64,000 bases of DNA from Selaginella moellendorffii (GCF_000143415.4 NW_003314288.1:1904042-1968041); one strand, 5' to 3'; numbered from the stretch's first letter, positions 45,515-57,300 are shown. A program made the numbers and translations. The notes: generated by a model from the letters alone, not told the origin.

Positions 45515-45817
45515 ATGGGGAATCCACCCAAGAAGGACATCGCCAAGCAGCAAAATCAATCGCCGGAGAAGCCGCTGCCCAAGGAGCTGTCCCTGGATCG
45601 CAAATGCGAGGCTTGCTGCGAGATCACGCTCAAGCGCATTGTCTACTCAGGCTTCGGCGGCCTCCTCGCGTCGCTCGTCTTGTTCAGATCTCCCAGCTCC
45701 AGATGGTCGGCCATGGCTTTCTCGCTGGGATTGGGCGCCGGATCCGCCTACACGGATTGTTCTTACATGATGAACGGGATTCCAAAGTGGCCGCTGCCTC
45801 CACAACTAAAAAAGTAG
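45515..45817 (+). CDS. MIC10: MICOS subunit MIC10
   Basis: A 100-residue single-exon protein from MGNPPKKDIAKQQNQS. After LSLDRKCEACCEITLKRIVY come two hairpin membrane segments, YSGFGGLLASLVLFRSP and WSAMAFSLGLGAGSAYTDC, the second with the glycine-rich motif that drives MIC10 oligomers. It ends WPLPPQLKK. MIC10 bends the mitochondrial inner membrane at crista junctions. An upstream in-frame Met at 45387 would add 43 residues, but the chosen start matches family size. It sits only about 150 bp after the coiled-coil gene. Confidence 0.85.
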   Translation: MGNPPKKDIAKQQNQSPEKPLPKELSLDRKCEACCEITLKRIVYSGFGGLLASLVLFRSPSSRWSAMAFSLGLGAGSAYTDCSYMMNGIPKWPLPPQLKK

Positions 45818-45861
45818 AAGGTTTTTTTTTTGGATCCCTCTTTTGAGCATCTCCTTGTGAA

Positions 45862-47346
45862 TTGGATTGTTTCCCAGAGAATTTTTCTTCTTTGCTCTCT
45901 TACCCGATCGATCCATCAATAGGTCGCGTGAGGATCCCAGCGATCCATCAGCTGGAGAGTAGGATCGAGCAATGCAGGTCATCCCAGGCATTCCACCAGC
46001 AGCTGCTCGAGAGCGATCGCTGGCGCCGCGATCGCTACCTCGCCAATCTCCTGTTGACAAGGTATGGGCGATCAGGCAGCGCAGCCGGCGCGCGCGAGAT
46101 CTTCGATGCGATGGCGTGCCGCAATGTCTTCTCCTGGAACGCTCTGCTCGCGGCGTATGCCCGGAATGGGCATATTGCCGCGGCCAGGGCGATCTTTGCG
46201 CTCTTCCCTGCGCACGATGTGGTGTCCTGGAACACGCTGCTGGAGGTTCTTCCGTGCGATAGCGCAAGGGATTTCTTCTTGGCGATGCCCCAGAGGGACG
46301 AGATCTCCTGGAACACAATGTGCTCTTCGCTTGGAGATTTGGGCATCTCTTTGGTCTTCTTCCAGCTCGCGCCTTGGCACAGCGCCCGGGCAGCCACCGC
46401 CTTGATCACGCTCCTCGCTGAGAGCGGTCAGTTCGATCGAGCGAAATGCTGCTTCGATTCTATGCCGCAGCGCGACGAGATCGCCTGGGCGAGCATGATC
46501 CACGCGCTATCTCTCGCTGGAGATCTGGATCTTGTGACCCTGATGTTCGCTAGAGTTCCTCAAAGAAGCTCTTTTTCTTGGAACACGATGATTAAAATCC
46601 ACGGCCAATGCGGCCGGCTGGAGGACGCAGTCACGCTTTTCGATCAAATGCCCGAGCCAACAGCGGCCTCCTGGACGATCTTGATCGCGGCCCACGCGCA
46701 GCGCAAGCAGCTGGATCGATCCAGGTCGCTCTTCGACGGTATGCCTTCCAAAAACATCGCGGCGTGGACGGCTCTACTCGACGGCTGCTCGATCGCCGGG
46801 CTTCTCGATCATGCGGCGGCTGTCTACGCGAAGATGCCGCAACATGACCAGATTTCAATGAGCGCGCACCTCACGGCACACGCTAGGTCGGGATGTCTAG
46901 ATCGAGCGCGAGAAATCCACGAATCCATACCCGAGCCCTGCATTTCCGCGATGAATGCTCTCATCCAGGCGCACGCCCAAGCCGGTCGGCTCCAGTGCGC
47001 GCTCTCGCTGCTCCAATCGCTGATCCTGGAGGGATCCATGCCCAACGAGCGGACCTACATTGGAATCCTTGCGGGCTACTGCTACTCCGGGAAGATTGAC
47101 ACTGGCCGCGACTGCTTCATCTCAATGATATCGGATCACGGGATCTCACCCTGCGAAGATCACTACGCGTGTATGATCCATCTCATGGGTCGCGCCAATC
47201 GGCAGGGAGACGCCCAGGAACTGATCGAGAAAATGCCCTTTCGCGCGAGCGAGATCGAATGGACATCGCTTCTGGATTGGTCGCATATCCATTCTTCGCT
47301 GGGTATATTTAAATTTGAATTTTCGCGCTATTCTCTACTGAGTTGA
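45862..47346 (+). CDS. PLS-type PPR protein, 5' end unclear
   Basis: A 494-codon frame of PPR units (YLANLLLTRYGRSGSAAGAR, VFSWNALLAAYARNGHIAAA, DVVSWNTLLEVL). There is no ATG before codon 84 (46111), and a TGA closes the frame at 45843, so the first units have no visible start. A possible acceptor (ATCAATAG at about 45924) may mean an unseen upstream exon. The end is also short: after IEWTSLLDWSHIHSS it runs into IFKFEFSRYSLLS instead of a normal E motif. It may be a damaged copy. It lies head-to-tail with the next PPR gene, 24 bp apart. Confidence 0.65.
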   Translation: MDCFPENFSSLLSYPIDPSIGRVRIPAIHQLESRIEQCRSSQAFHQQLLESDRWRRDRYLANLLLTRYGRSGSAAGAREIFDAMACRNVFSWNALLAAYARNGHIAAARAIFALFPAHDVVSWNTLLEVLPCDSARDFFLAMPQRDEISWNTMCSSLGDLGISLVFFQLAPWHSARAATALITLLAESGQFDRAKCCFDSMPQRDEIAWASMIHALSLAGDLDLVTLMFARVPQRSSFSWNTMIKIHGQCGRLEDAVTLFDQMPEPTAASWTILIAAHAQRKQLDRSRSLFDGMPSKNIAAWTALLDGCSIAGLLDHAAAVYAKMPQHDQISMSAHLTAHARSGCLDRAREIHESIPEPCISAMNALIQAHAQAGRLQCALSLLQSLILEGSMPNERTYIGILAGYCYSGKIDTGRDCFISMISDHGISPCEDHYACMIHLMGRANRQGDAQELIEKMPFRASEIEWTSLLDWSHIHSSLGIFKFEFSRYSLLS

Positions 47347-47370
47347 AGATTAGGGCCATTCGCTCTTGCG

Positions 47371-49050
47371 ATGCGTCCGACCAGATCGTTCAGTACCGTA
47401 GCGATCGCCAATGTTTCATCCTCCAGGGAAAGCACCGAGATCATCACAGCGATGCTAGAGCAGCAGCTGCGCGAGCAAGAGACCGAGGACGTCTACTTCT
47501 TCGATCGCCTCCTCAAATCGTGCGGGGAGCCCAAGGATTTAGCCAATCTCAAGCACGCCCACAAGCGGCTAGACGATAGCGAGCACCGATCCAATCGCTA
47601 CCTCCTCAATCTCCTGGTAGTGATGTACCGCAAGTGTGGGGGCGTCCAAGAAGCCCGGGAGGTCTTCGCCGCCATCGCAAACCCTAACATCTACTCATGG
47701 AACATCATCCTCGCCGGCTATGCCAGGGACGGGAATCTCGACGACGCGCGGCGGATCTTCGACTCGATACCCAACCGGGACCTTGTGACGTGGACAACTA
47801 TGATTCGCGCATATGCCCAGAACGGGGATCTGGAGGGATCCCAGCGCACATTCCACAAGATGCCCGAGCGCGACGTGGTCTCCTGGACGGCCATGGTGAA
47901 CGCCTACTTCCAGCACGGACGGCTGGATGACGCCAAATCCACGTTCAAGGAGGCGCCACGCCGCGATGCGGTGACGTGGACGGTCATGTGCCGCGCGTTC
48001 GCGGAGCACGGCTACCTCCGTGAGACGCGCCACATGTTCGACATCATGCCGTTGAGGAGCCTGCTGACGTGGACGGCCATGATCGTCGCCTACGGCAAGT
48101 CCGGCCAGCTGGACGAGGCGCGGAGCATATTCGACCGGATGCCACAGCAAAATGTGGTATCGTGGAACTCGATGATCGCCACGTACGCGCACGCTGGCCG
48201 TCCGCACCGGGCGGTGGAGATCTTCCAGCTCATGCCCCAGCCCAATGACGTGTCGTGGATCGGCGTGCTCATAGCGTATACGGAAGCCGGCATGGCCATG
48301 GCCGCTCGAGATTGGTTCTTGCGGATGCCGTACCGGGACGTTAACTCCTGGGCCGCGATGCTCCAGGCATATGCCCACAATGGGCATATGGACCACGCTA
48401 GGGCAATGTTTGAAAAACTCCCGCGCGAGTGCCTGGTATATGCGAATATCATGATCCAGGGGTATGCCCGGTCCGGGCATATCGCCCCTGCAAGGGTGAT
48501 CTTCGAGAGAATGCCCAGGAAGGATGCGCATTCTTGGCATTCGATGCTAGCGGCGTGCTTGATCTGCGAGGGTGCGGCCGCCGCGCGCAAGATCTTCGAT
48601 TCGATGCCGGAGAGGAGCCTCGTGTCGTGGAACGCGATGCTCGGGGGCTATGGCAGGCAGGGGATGGGCGACGAGTTCGTGGCGTTCTTCCAAGAGATGA
48701 ATCTCACCGGGGAGGCGCCGAATGATGTGAGCTTCGTGTGCTACCTTGACGGCTGCCTCGAATCGAAGCTCCTGCGCGAGGCGTGGCTGGGGTTCCTGGC
48801 GATGGTGGGCGATTTTTTCGTCGCGCCGCTGGTGGAGCACTACCACGCCATGATCGAGCTCCTGGTCGTCAAACGGCAGCTCCACAACGCCGAGGCGCTG
48901 GTGGATTGCATGCCCTACTGCTCGACGCACCGGACGTGGGAGATCATCCTCCGCGGCGCCAAGAAATTCGGCGACTCGGCGATGCGCGCGCACGCAACAA
49001 GGAAGATCAAAAACCTCCGCCAGGCGAAGCTGACGTGGAGATACTACTGA
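47371..49050 (+). CDS. PLS-type PPR protein
   Basis: Single exon, 559 residues. The first 20 residues, MRPTRSFSTVAIANVSSSRE, are rich in Arg/Ser and lack acidic residues, as expected of a mitochondrial presequence. About 14 PPR units follow in the S/L/P pattern (NIYSWNIILAGYARDGNLDD, DLVTWTTMIRAYAQNGDLEG, VVSWTAMVNAYFQHGRLDDA). It ends with an E-like block (HYHAMIELLVVKRQLHNAEA ... TWEIILRGAKKFGDSAMR) and no DYW domain. The role in organellar RNA processing is inferred from the family. Confidence 0.9.
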   Translation: MRPTRSFSTVAIANVSSSRESTEIITAMLEQQLREQETEDVYFFDRLLKSCGEPKDLANLKHAHKRLDDSEHRSNRYLLNLLVVMYRKCGGVQEAREVFAAIANPNIYSWNIILAGYARDGNLDDARRIFDSIPNRDLVTWTTMIRAYAQNGDLEGSQRTFHKMPERDVVSWTAMVNAYFQHGRLDDAKSTFKEAPRRDAVTWTVMCRAFAEHGYLRETRHMFDIMPLRSLLTWTAMIVAYGKSGQLDEARSIFDRMPQQNVVSWNSMIATYAHAGRPHRAVEIFQLMPQPNDVSWIGVLIAYTEAGMAMAARDWFLRMPYRDVNSWAAMLQAYAHNGHMDHARAMFEKLPRECLVYANIMIQGYARSGHIAPARVIFERMPRKDAHSWHSMLAACLICEGAAAARKIFDSMPERSLVSWNAMLGGYGRQGMGDEFVAFFQEMNLTGEAPNDVSFVCYLDGCLESKLLREAWLGFLAMVGDFFVAPLVEHYHAMIELLVVKRQLHNAEALVDCMPYCSTHRTWEIILRGAKKFGDSAMRAHATRKIKNLRQAKLTWRYY

Positions 49051-49135
49051 GGCTAAGAATATGCTTTAGGGTTACTTGATTTTCCTTTGGCGTAGGCTTA
49101 CCACTTAACGACGGATTAATTAGAGAACGAAGAGA

Positions 49136-50414
49136 ATGGATTTGTCGCTGTGGAGGCGGCTATTTGGCGGAGGGGCGGCTCCTCCGCCAATGTCCGGCGG
49201 CAGTGGTGGCGATTCCCCCATGCTCTGGGCGGCGCATCCCTCCCACCTGAGCGGAGCTCCGCGGCGCATTGCGATCTTCACCATCGGCAGCCTGGCCAGG
49301 ATCGCCGTGACACTGCTCAATTCGTCTCACGTCCACAACGCGGACACTCTGCTCCATCTCGTCACCGCCAGGCCGCCCGGCACGCCGCTCATCACCGTCA
49401 GCAATCACACATCGACGTAAGATCTCTCGATCTCTCGCTAGGGTTTGGAAATTTCTTGCCGGCATTCTTGCTTCCTGCGGAAGAAATGGATCGATCGAGT
49501 GACCTCTTGTTTCTTTTCCCAGCTTGGACGATCCGCTAATGTGGGCGTTCAAGGGATTTCCCGTCACCAACGCTCGCCTCTCGCGATGGATTCTCGCCGC
49601 CGAGGACATTTGCTTCACGAATCCACTCTTTTCCTATTTCTTTCGCGTCGGTAGGTATGTGCTCCGATCGATCGATCGAGCTTTCGCGTGCTTCGTACCA
49701 AATTCTTTCCCTTTCGCTTCTTCCAGGGAAGTGCATTCCAATCAGGCGAGGAGCTGGAATCTATCAGCCCTTCATGGACGAGGCACTGGACAGAATCAAC
49801 GAGGGAGAATGGGTAAGAAGTTCTTCGCTACACTCGAGAGTTTTCTCATAGAATCGAAAGTTCTTCGCATAGAAACTTACATTTCTTTTCCAGATGCATA
49901 CGTTTCCAGAAGGCAAAGTCTGCCAAGAGCACGGACCACTGAGACGATTTAAGTGGGGGGTCGGATCTCTCGTCGCTCGCGCTGCTGTTCCTCCAATCGT
50001 GCTGCCGATCGGTCACACTGGATTCGACCAGGCAAGTCGTGTGTTCTTCGCGTTCTCGTTGAGCCTGACGAGAGCGCACAGGTAATGCCCGAGAAGTACA
50101 TGTTTGGGAGGAGACCGCTGCTCCCTCTGGCCGGGAAGAAGATCACCATCGTCGTCGGCGAGCCGATGGAGTTCGACATGGCCAGCTTGCGAGACACGGC
50201 GATGAAGTTCAGTGCTAGCAGTCCATCGCCATTCCCGCTGAGCTGCAACGCTTTCAAGATGGATCTGGCCGCGAGGAGGCCTGGACCCAAGCACCTGGTA
50301 GCTCTCGACGACAATTCTCTGGGCTGGCTCTACTCGCACATCACGCAGCAGATTCAAGCGGCCGTGGAGGAGCTAAGATGGCAAGCGCTGGGGAAAAATC
50401 GTCAAAGCTCGTGA
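49136..50414 (+). CDS. TAZ: Tafazzin (monolysocardiolipin acyltransferase)
   Basis: Five exons join in frame. Start MDLSLWRRLFGGGAAPPP; APRRIAIFTIGSLARIAV forms a membrane-associated helix. The acyltransferase motif NHTSTLDDP (HX4D) is split by an intron after codon ACG/ACC. Next are WILAAEDICFTNPLFSYFFR and GKCIPIRRGAGIYQPFMDEA. MHTFPEGKVCQEHGPLRRFK carries the second motif, and VLPIGHTGFDQ follows. The end is LRWQALGKNRQSS. Tafazzin remodels cardiolipin in mitochondrial membranes by transacylation. MIC10 lies 3 kb away, but nothing suggests joint control. Confidence 0.92.
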
Positions 50415-51344
50415 GCGTGAGAGGTACTCTTATGTTACCAATTAGAACTTTGGAGGTTTCCTGAATCCTTGAGCTCGTATGGCGTCGAATCTGTTCTGGG
50501 ACACTGGAGTTTGCCTGTTGATTGGATTTTTTGGAGTGGGTTTCTCTGGAGGTTTGTGGTGGTTCTCGGCTTTGCGTTTCTTGCTTGCAGGCTGCTGTTG
50601 GTTCTCTTCTTTCGTGTTTCCAGCGCTGGTTGAGCTCTCGGCTTTGGTTCTCTCGTCACTGTCCTTGCTGTGGATTCACATAGTTTTAGGCAGAGGTTTT
50701 AGGATCATCTCACTCAAACACGTACGTTTCTTTGTCAGCTTGTTGCTCGTCACTAGAACTTGCGGCCTTTGGAAACCTTCTCGCCTGGATATCTTCATGG
50801 ATTTTCTACACAAAGCTCCAGAGTTACATAGCTTGATCGGCGAAGAAACAAACACGTTTGCTTACATCGATGCTTGGGTTGTAGTTCTGGAAAGACATGC
50901 GCCCGAGCGAAGCAGCGGGCTTTGGATCCCCTTCCATGATCACGACGCTGGAAGAGATGGAAGAACAACGAAGAGAGGTTAGAATTGGGATGGAGGAACC
51001 TCCTCGATGAATACCTCTGTGTTGGAAGTATTCATGGGAATGAGAAGAAGAAATGCATGGAAGCTTTTGTTTGTACCATCTGCGGCTGGACGGCGCTGTG
51101 GATGATACCCAGTGATCGTCATCCCCTTTGTCCTCCTCTCCCTTCTTGGCGGCATCGCGGCCGCGTTGCATGAACTGGGGCAAGCGATCGCGCTTACGCT
51201 CGTTAGAATCACGAGAGGATGGAGATCGCGCTCACCTTCATTGCTTGCAATCCGGAAGAGAAGCGCTTCGCCATGGCGATCGAGCGGGATCGGTCGCGGC
51301 GCCACGAAAATAAAGGAAGCCCTAAACCCAAATCGCCAGGATGA
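50415..51344. other. Spacer between tafazzin and RPC4
   Basis: 930 bp. A 167-codon open frame at 50479-50982 is hydrophobic at its start (MASNLFWDTGVCLLIGFFGV) but has no recognisable domain and no mirrored gene structure. I leave it as probable 3' UTR or intergenic DNA. Confidence 0.4.
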
Positions 51345-52822
51345 ATGGCTTCTAGGGGCCGGGGCCGGGGCCGTGGCCGCGGACGCGCCGCCCCGATCGT
51401 CAAGAAGGAGCTGGACGATGGCGCCAGTGGATTGGATGCGCCAGTGCCAGCTCCAGCGGCGCCATCGCCGGCGACGAAGGTATGAATGTCGCTGTGGATC
51501 AAATGATGATAATGAAGAGGGAAGTTTTTTGTGTAGAAATTTGAGCCCAAGGTTGCTCCCCGGAGACCGAAGAAAACCGAAGTTAAAAGGCATTTTCTTT
51601 TTCTTTTTTTCGTTTCTCCTTGCTAGGATCTTACTGAAGTTCTATGTGTGAATTTGCCAGCGAGACTGGAGCGGTGAATGACGCTGATGCACAGAAATTG
51701 ATCCAGGTATGAATCAAGACAATCCAGCTCTTGCTCACAAAGTTTCTCTGTTTGTCTTGTAGGACGCTTTTGCTTCTAAAGGACGAGGATTTCGATCGAA
51801 CGAGAACAGAGGTATATCAACTTAAGATTGCTTTCCTTTGTCGTGATTTTCTTCTGGAAAGCAGTTGCCACTACCCGAGTCGCGTTTGGATCTGGCTCCG
51901 GGGCCGCTGTTGCCAAAGTTCCTGCTGGATTTGCGAAACGAAGCAGCAGTGGAGGTGGATCTGGCAGTGGAGGTGGGGGTGGGGGTGGCGGCGGCGGTGG
52001 TGGCGGTGGCGGAGGATGGCGAGGTCCGCCGGCTATCAAAACGCAAACAGGTATCAGGTTTTCGAGTTCTTGCTTCTAAGAATCTCGCGTTGTGCTTCAG
52101 GAGAAGAGAACGTTGCGAAGCCCCGGATTGGAATATTTGAAACTGTGGTAAGCAAGAAGACGTTTCTCCTTCTCTCGGCTCCCTCTCATCCAGCTTGATC
52201 GTATAGGACGACTCGAACAAGCCGATATCTCTTCCTCTGCGCCGGCCTCCCGGCGTTGGAACAGGTTGGAGCTCCGTTCGCACGTCTTTCAATCGACTCT
52301 AATCTCGAATGAACAAACCAGAGTTCTCGGACGACGAAGACGACGACGACAGAGTTTTTGAGGAGGATCTGGTTCCGCCAGCAAAGGAGCTTGGTCTGGA
52401 GGTGAGTGAAACTTCCTTTTCCAGCTTTTGATTTTTCATCCCATTTACACAGACAGAAAATGTCGAGGACAGGCTCCTGTTCCTCCAGTTGCCTTCCTTG
52501 CTACCATCCACTAGTGCCACCACGAGTCTCGACAAGTTACCGCAAGGCATGATGGGCAAGCTCCGCATCTACAAAAGCGGAGCAGTCAAGCTTCACCTTG
52601 GTGATTCCGTGATGAACGTAAGTTTTACGTTGAAGCCAAGAGCATTTCCCTTACAAGCTTTCCACTTTGAAGCAACAGGTCTACCCGGGAACTCGCTGTG
52701 TCTTCTCGCAAGAACTGGTCGCGATCGACTCGAACAACAAGAAGTGCGCGTTCCTGGGCGATGTAGGACAGAGGCTCGTAGTCACGCCAGACATTGACGG
52801 GATTCTAAATGGATCCAGCTGA
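51345..52822 (+). CDS. RNA polymerase III subunit RPC4
   Basis: About seven exons. The chosen start gives MASRGRGRGRGRGRAAPIVK; the ATG four bases earlier is followed at once by a stop. A glycine run (about 51955-52020) and KPRIGIFETV sit in the disordered N-terminal part. An acidic stretch follows (EFSDDEDDDDRVFEEDLVPP), then the conserved RPC4 C-terminal domain: QGMMGKLRIYKSGAVKLHLG, VFSQELVAIDSNNK and DVGQRLVVTPDIDGIL. RPC4 pairs with RPC5 on Pol III and helps with termination and re-initiation of tRNA and 5S rRNA synthesis. Confidence 0.85.
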
Positions 52823-53369
52823 GGGCTCTCATCCTTCTCTATAGCTTTTTTTTCGTATTGAGCCTGAGAGAAAAGGAATTTGACGAATCTTTCCTTGTAT
52901 ATAAGTCTTTTGATCTTAGTTTAGTTCAGTCACTTGATTAATTGCCAATATTGATTATAAGATCCTGTTATATGACATGGTGCTGAGCCAATTGCCGTTT
53001 TGCTTTAAGTTAATTCTTTATAGTATTCCTGGATGGAACACAACAGAAATCACACACCATGTCTGGTATTGTAGCTCACCATGCACTTCTAAATCGCCCA
53101 ATGTACTCTATGCAAGGTAGGCTTCGATTGACCTTGATTTTGAAGAAGCTGTAGAGCCTCTCAGCAAGGTAAATATGGCAAGCTTTCGTAGTTCATCACC
53201 AGGTTGATTTGGCATTGTCATTGTGAGGACATGTAACTACGCTGTGAATCAGCCAGAGTTTGCATCAGTAATGTCCAATTTGGCAAGCAGGATTCAACTA
53301 GCCGAACAGGGGAATGCATTGGCTCTAGCGAACTCCTTTAGAATTGAGCTAAATAAATGGCTCACATCT
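52823..53369. other. RPC4 3' flank and start of the repeat-rich region
   Basis: AT-rich DNA. A 60-codon frame at 53223-53405 (NQPEFASVMSNLASRIQLAE) has no recognisable domain and ends in the first repeat unit. Confidence 0.35.
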
Positions 53370-53735
53370 TCTCTTTGTTTCTTTGCTTTAAGTTTTTCTA
53401 ATTAGGTAGTTGCCATCCATTTTAGGTTTTTCTTCAAGCTTTTTTGACAAAGCAGTGAGTGAAAGTTCAGCTAAGGTAGCAATTAAATTTTTTTTCTTGT
53501 TTTTTTTGCAATGGTAATCCATTTTGGCTTGGTCTTTTTGCAGCTGAACAATAAATGGAAAGTCGAACATTCAAGTAAACCAGTTACCAATGTTTTTTCT
53601 TTATTTCTTTGTAGTGATAATTCATTTTAGTTTAGGCTTTTCCAGGATATGGGATTAATAAGTGAGTGAAAGTCAAGTAAAACATGCCAAAGATGTGGTT
53701 AATATTCTTTTTGTTTCTTTACACCAACCATTGCA
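53370..53735. repeat. Degenerate tandem repeat of about 105 bp, cluster 1
   Basis: About 3.5 worn copies of a unit built as CTTTATTTCTTTG - CAATGGTAATTCATTTTAGC - TTTTTCCAGG - GTGAGTGAAAGTCAAGTAAA - CCAGTTAATG. Copies begin near 53370, 53482, 53592 and 53705. The same unit is found at about 55430-55740 and 57380-57560. Confidence 0.65.
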
Positions 53736-54060
53736 AAGGTGAGTTGATCTTGTTTACAGACTCGCCACAGTTGTGGAACAGCTCAACTACAAGAACATAC
53801 CAATGACACTCTCAAGTCTCCAAGTTCATGTAAAGAAAGTTATATATAGGTGTTGCTAATTGTAAAGGAGCTAGAACTAATGGAGGCAATTGGGATCAAA
53901 AAATGTGTTATTGTAGACCTCCACAATATTGATATCAATATCAATAGCAAGGCTGGGCTATTTCTTTCTAAAGATGATGAGGACAAGTTGCAAAAGTTTA
54001 ATTTTAGTCACTTCCTCTAGAGAATAGAGTAAAGTATTTGATAATGATCAATTGGATGTG
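53700..54060 (+). pseudogene. Copy A of a duplicated unknown sequence
   Basis: CAGACTCGCCACAGTTGTGG and CTACAAGAACATACCAATGA match blocks of the sequence at 57560-58270. The following codons (KELELMEAIGIK; SKAGLFLSKDDEDKLQKF) align with the later copy (VEELEAVEAVF; RSGLFLCGDAVDKLQEV). This copy is shorter and broken. Confidence 0.5.
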
Positions 54061-55420
54061 TTTAGCATTAAAGATAAAGTTACTAAAGAAATTGCAATAT
54101 GCACTAATTTCACTTCCATCCCATGACTAATTTTTATTTTTAATATTAATAATAATTAGGTAAACTTATGTTTTCAATTTACTCTATTTGATTGATTAGG
54201 TGCTCTCGCACATTAGAGCTAATGTTATATTACATTTCACTCTCACTATATTATGTTTTGATTTGTAATATAATAAATTTAATCTTACAGTTATACCCAA
54301 AGGCTAATTATCATATTAAATTTAAGTTATAAAATGTTATTTTTCCAATTTATTTATTTATTTATTTATTCAAAAAGTATAGTTCAAAAAGGACTTTTAT
54401 CCCCTTACATTATAAACATGTGCATTAATCAGAATTTTCACTTAGCCATTATAGTAATTATAAATTTTTATGGATTTATATTTTCTAATTAATTTAAAAT
54501 TTTTAAACTTTTATTAAATAGTTCAAGGTATTTAATAATGATCAATAGAATGCACTTAGATATTAAATACAAAATTACCAAAAAGGTTACAATATGCAAG
54601 TTGAACACTAGTATTGTTATTTGATTGGGTTTTTATAGGTTGATCAATTCAAAAAGTTTTCACGGGATTTAATTAATTTTACTTCTCCATTCACAATTAA
54701 TATAATATACTTTTAGTTTATTATAATTTAGCTTTAATGGCAAATTTTAATTTTTTTAATTGTTAACAACAACTATGTTGTAGAAACAGCAAAGTAAATT
54801 CATTTTTGCAATCTAAGTTATTTAATTGATTGACCACTTTTTTGTAAACTTATTGTACCACTTCACATCTTATGAGTAGTGTCGTATGACATTCTATTTT
54901 TACAATATCGTACTTGGATTTGCAATTACAATTTTGCTACAACGCTAATTATCATGCTAATAAAATATTAAAAAAATTTAATAACATTTTCAACTTAAAA
55001 TTGTGATAGGTAACGAAATTTATTTTTTAGTAATTTATTTATTTTAAGTTTTATCAAAAAATATAGTATAATTAATGGAGGACTTATCTTAAAATAATGT
55101 CAAGATTGGAATTTTCATTTTGTCATTAAATTAATTATAAATTTTTATAGCTTTTGATTTTTATTTTCAATTTTTTAAAATTGTATTAAAGTGTTTAAGA
55201 CCTTTAACTTTTTCTATTCAATATAATATATAATGCTAAAATACTAACAATAGGATAGTAATAATACTCCCACTTTACCTAACCCTAAAATAGACATACA
55301 TATATAATCATATTTTATATTTATAGCTGATATTTTTTAATTTTCTTATAATTTTTATAATTTTTGAAATTTTATCAGTAGAGAATTGGTACAAGTGCTG
55401 AACTATCAATTAATATCTAA
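54060..55420. other. Very AT-rich DNA, no gene
   Basis: Long A/T stretches with no coding sequence. I see no clear boundary of a mobile element. Confidence 0.5.
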
Positions 55421-55429
55421 GAACATTAC

Positions 55430-55740
55430 GTTTTTTACAAAATAATGAATGAAAGTCAAGTTAAAGCAATAGCTAACTGTTTCCTCCTTATTTCTTTGCA
55501 ACAATAATTTATTTTAGCTTGAGTTTTTTTTAATTGAGTGGTGAGTGAAAAATCAAGCACTTAAGCAAACCAGTTGTTGATGTTTTCTCTTTGTGTCTTT
55601 ATAACAGTAATTTAGTTTAGTTTATGCTTTTCTAGGATATAGAACTAAATGATGGATGAAAATCGAGCAAAGCAGGCCAATAATGCCGTTAATGTTCTCT
55701 TTGGTTTTTTGCACCAATCATTATAAAAGTTAATAATACA
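55430..55740. repeat. Degenerate 105-bp repeat, cluster 2
   Basis: About three copies, including CTCCTTATTTCTTTGCAACA and GTGAGTGAAAAATCAAGCAC. Confidence 0.6.
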
Positions 55741-56415
55741 TTTTAGTTATTTTACACTATATATTAAAAATTTTTATCAAGTATCTTTTTAAAAGTAGCT
55801 AACCTAAAAGATAATTGTTTTCTTATAAAGAATTTAAGTAGTGTGAACCTAATTTTGAAAGAATTAGTAACATATGATAAATGTTACACATTAAGCTTTA
55901 TGTGCTTGTGGTTTACAATTAAGATATGGCTCCAACTATGGCAAATTCCACTTCTTTATTATTTTAGATATTTAGTTGTTAGTTATTAATGTTAAATATA
56001 AATTTTTAAAAGAGTTAAAAACTTTTTCACACCTAAAGAGTGCTCCATATCTTTTATATAAAACATTTTAATTTATTAAATACTATTCTTTCAAAGAAAT
56101 TATATTATAAAACATTTCTTTATATTTAAATTTCATAAGTATTATTTAATTAAAATTAAAAATTATATTTTCAAATAAATTAATTTATAATTAGGCTATT
56201 ATACATGTCTTTATTAGAAAAGTCTTATTAGAAAAGTCTTATTAGAACATAAATATAATTATTAAATTTTTTTTTTGTATTAATATTTAAGATTACAATA
56301 AAAGTGAATTATTCTCTAGTTTCTCTCAATGAAAAAATATAAATGTTATGGTTTAAAATTTTTTTAAAACGAAGTTATCTAATATTCTCAATAGTTAGCA
56401 TACAATGTATATTGA
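55741..56415. other. Very AT-rich DNA, no gene
   Basis: Nothing recognisable apart from poly-A/T stretches and a short tandem GTCTTATTAGAAAA word near 56210-56250. Confidence 0.45.
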
Positions 56416-56419
56416 GGTT

Positions 56420-56640
56420 TTATGCTCATTCTTGCATTATAAAACAAACTAAATGTATCACACATGCCCAGTTGTGGCATTAGCTCTGCACTGGTGAAAG
56501 AATTTAATAGTATTACTATTTGTGCCTTGAAATGGTATAAGAATTGCGAAGATAACATGGCTAGAAAGCATTTGGTGTTACTTAATCAAACATGTAATAA
56601 AAGGATTGCAATCTTGTGATGCCCTGAATTTCTTTGTGCT
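56420..56640. repeat. Dispersed repeat, copy 1
   Basis: Shares ordered blocks with 57070-57300: TTATAAAACAAACT; TGGCATTAGCTCTGCA; ATGGCTAGAAAGCA; GTTACTTAATCAAA. The two copies lie about 650 bp apart in the same direction. Confidence 0.6.
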
Positions 56641-57069
56641 CTTGAAAGGAATATCCTTTTGCAGTTGAATTTTTAAATGTTATTGTTTCACATTTCCATA
56701 AAATTCCTCAGATGTACAGCTCTTTTTTAGACCAGATGACATCGAGAAGTACACAGGACACACTATCAAGGAGCAAGGGTGGTTACTCCCTTGAGCCATC
56801 CTAGGAGATCAAGTGATCCCTCAAGGATGGAGTATGGTCTATGCACTGTGTGAGTGTTGCATGTTGACAACAAGCAAGAGCCTTGTGTATGCCACATTCA
56901 CCCATATGAAGCTGTTATGCAAGTCAAGTGTCACCATGCAGTAAAATGCCTAGATGCACAGCTAATCAGCATGAGGTTTGTACTGTTTTTTGCCTGATTT
57001 TGAAATAGCATGTGTATCTTATGTGGGTCTCTGTTAGATTTTTTTCTTTCTTGGTTTGATATAATAGGC

Positions 57070-57300
57070 CCCTATGTCATTCTCGCACTATGAAACAAAC
57101 TGGTATAGCAAGTGCCCAATCATGGCATTTGCTGTGCAGTTGTGGAAGAACTTATGCTTCTATGGGGGCAAATGCTAGGTCAAGGATTGCAAAAGGGTAT
57201 GAGAATTCTAAAGATACCATGGCTAGAAAGCACTTATGGCGGCATGGCATTACTTAATCAAATATGTAATCTGAATACATGTGATTCCCTGAAAGGGCCA
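57070..57300. repeat. Dispersed repeat, copy 2
   Basis: The better-preserved partner of 56420-56640. An open frame through it (57112-57321) has no recognisable domain. Confidence 0.6.

Noticed and set aside
50479-50982. A 167-codon frame with a hydrophobic front
   Set aside because: No recognisable domain, and it lies just after tafazzin where 3' UTR is expected; not enough to call a gene.
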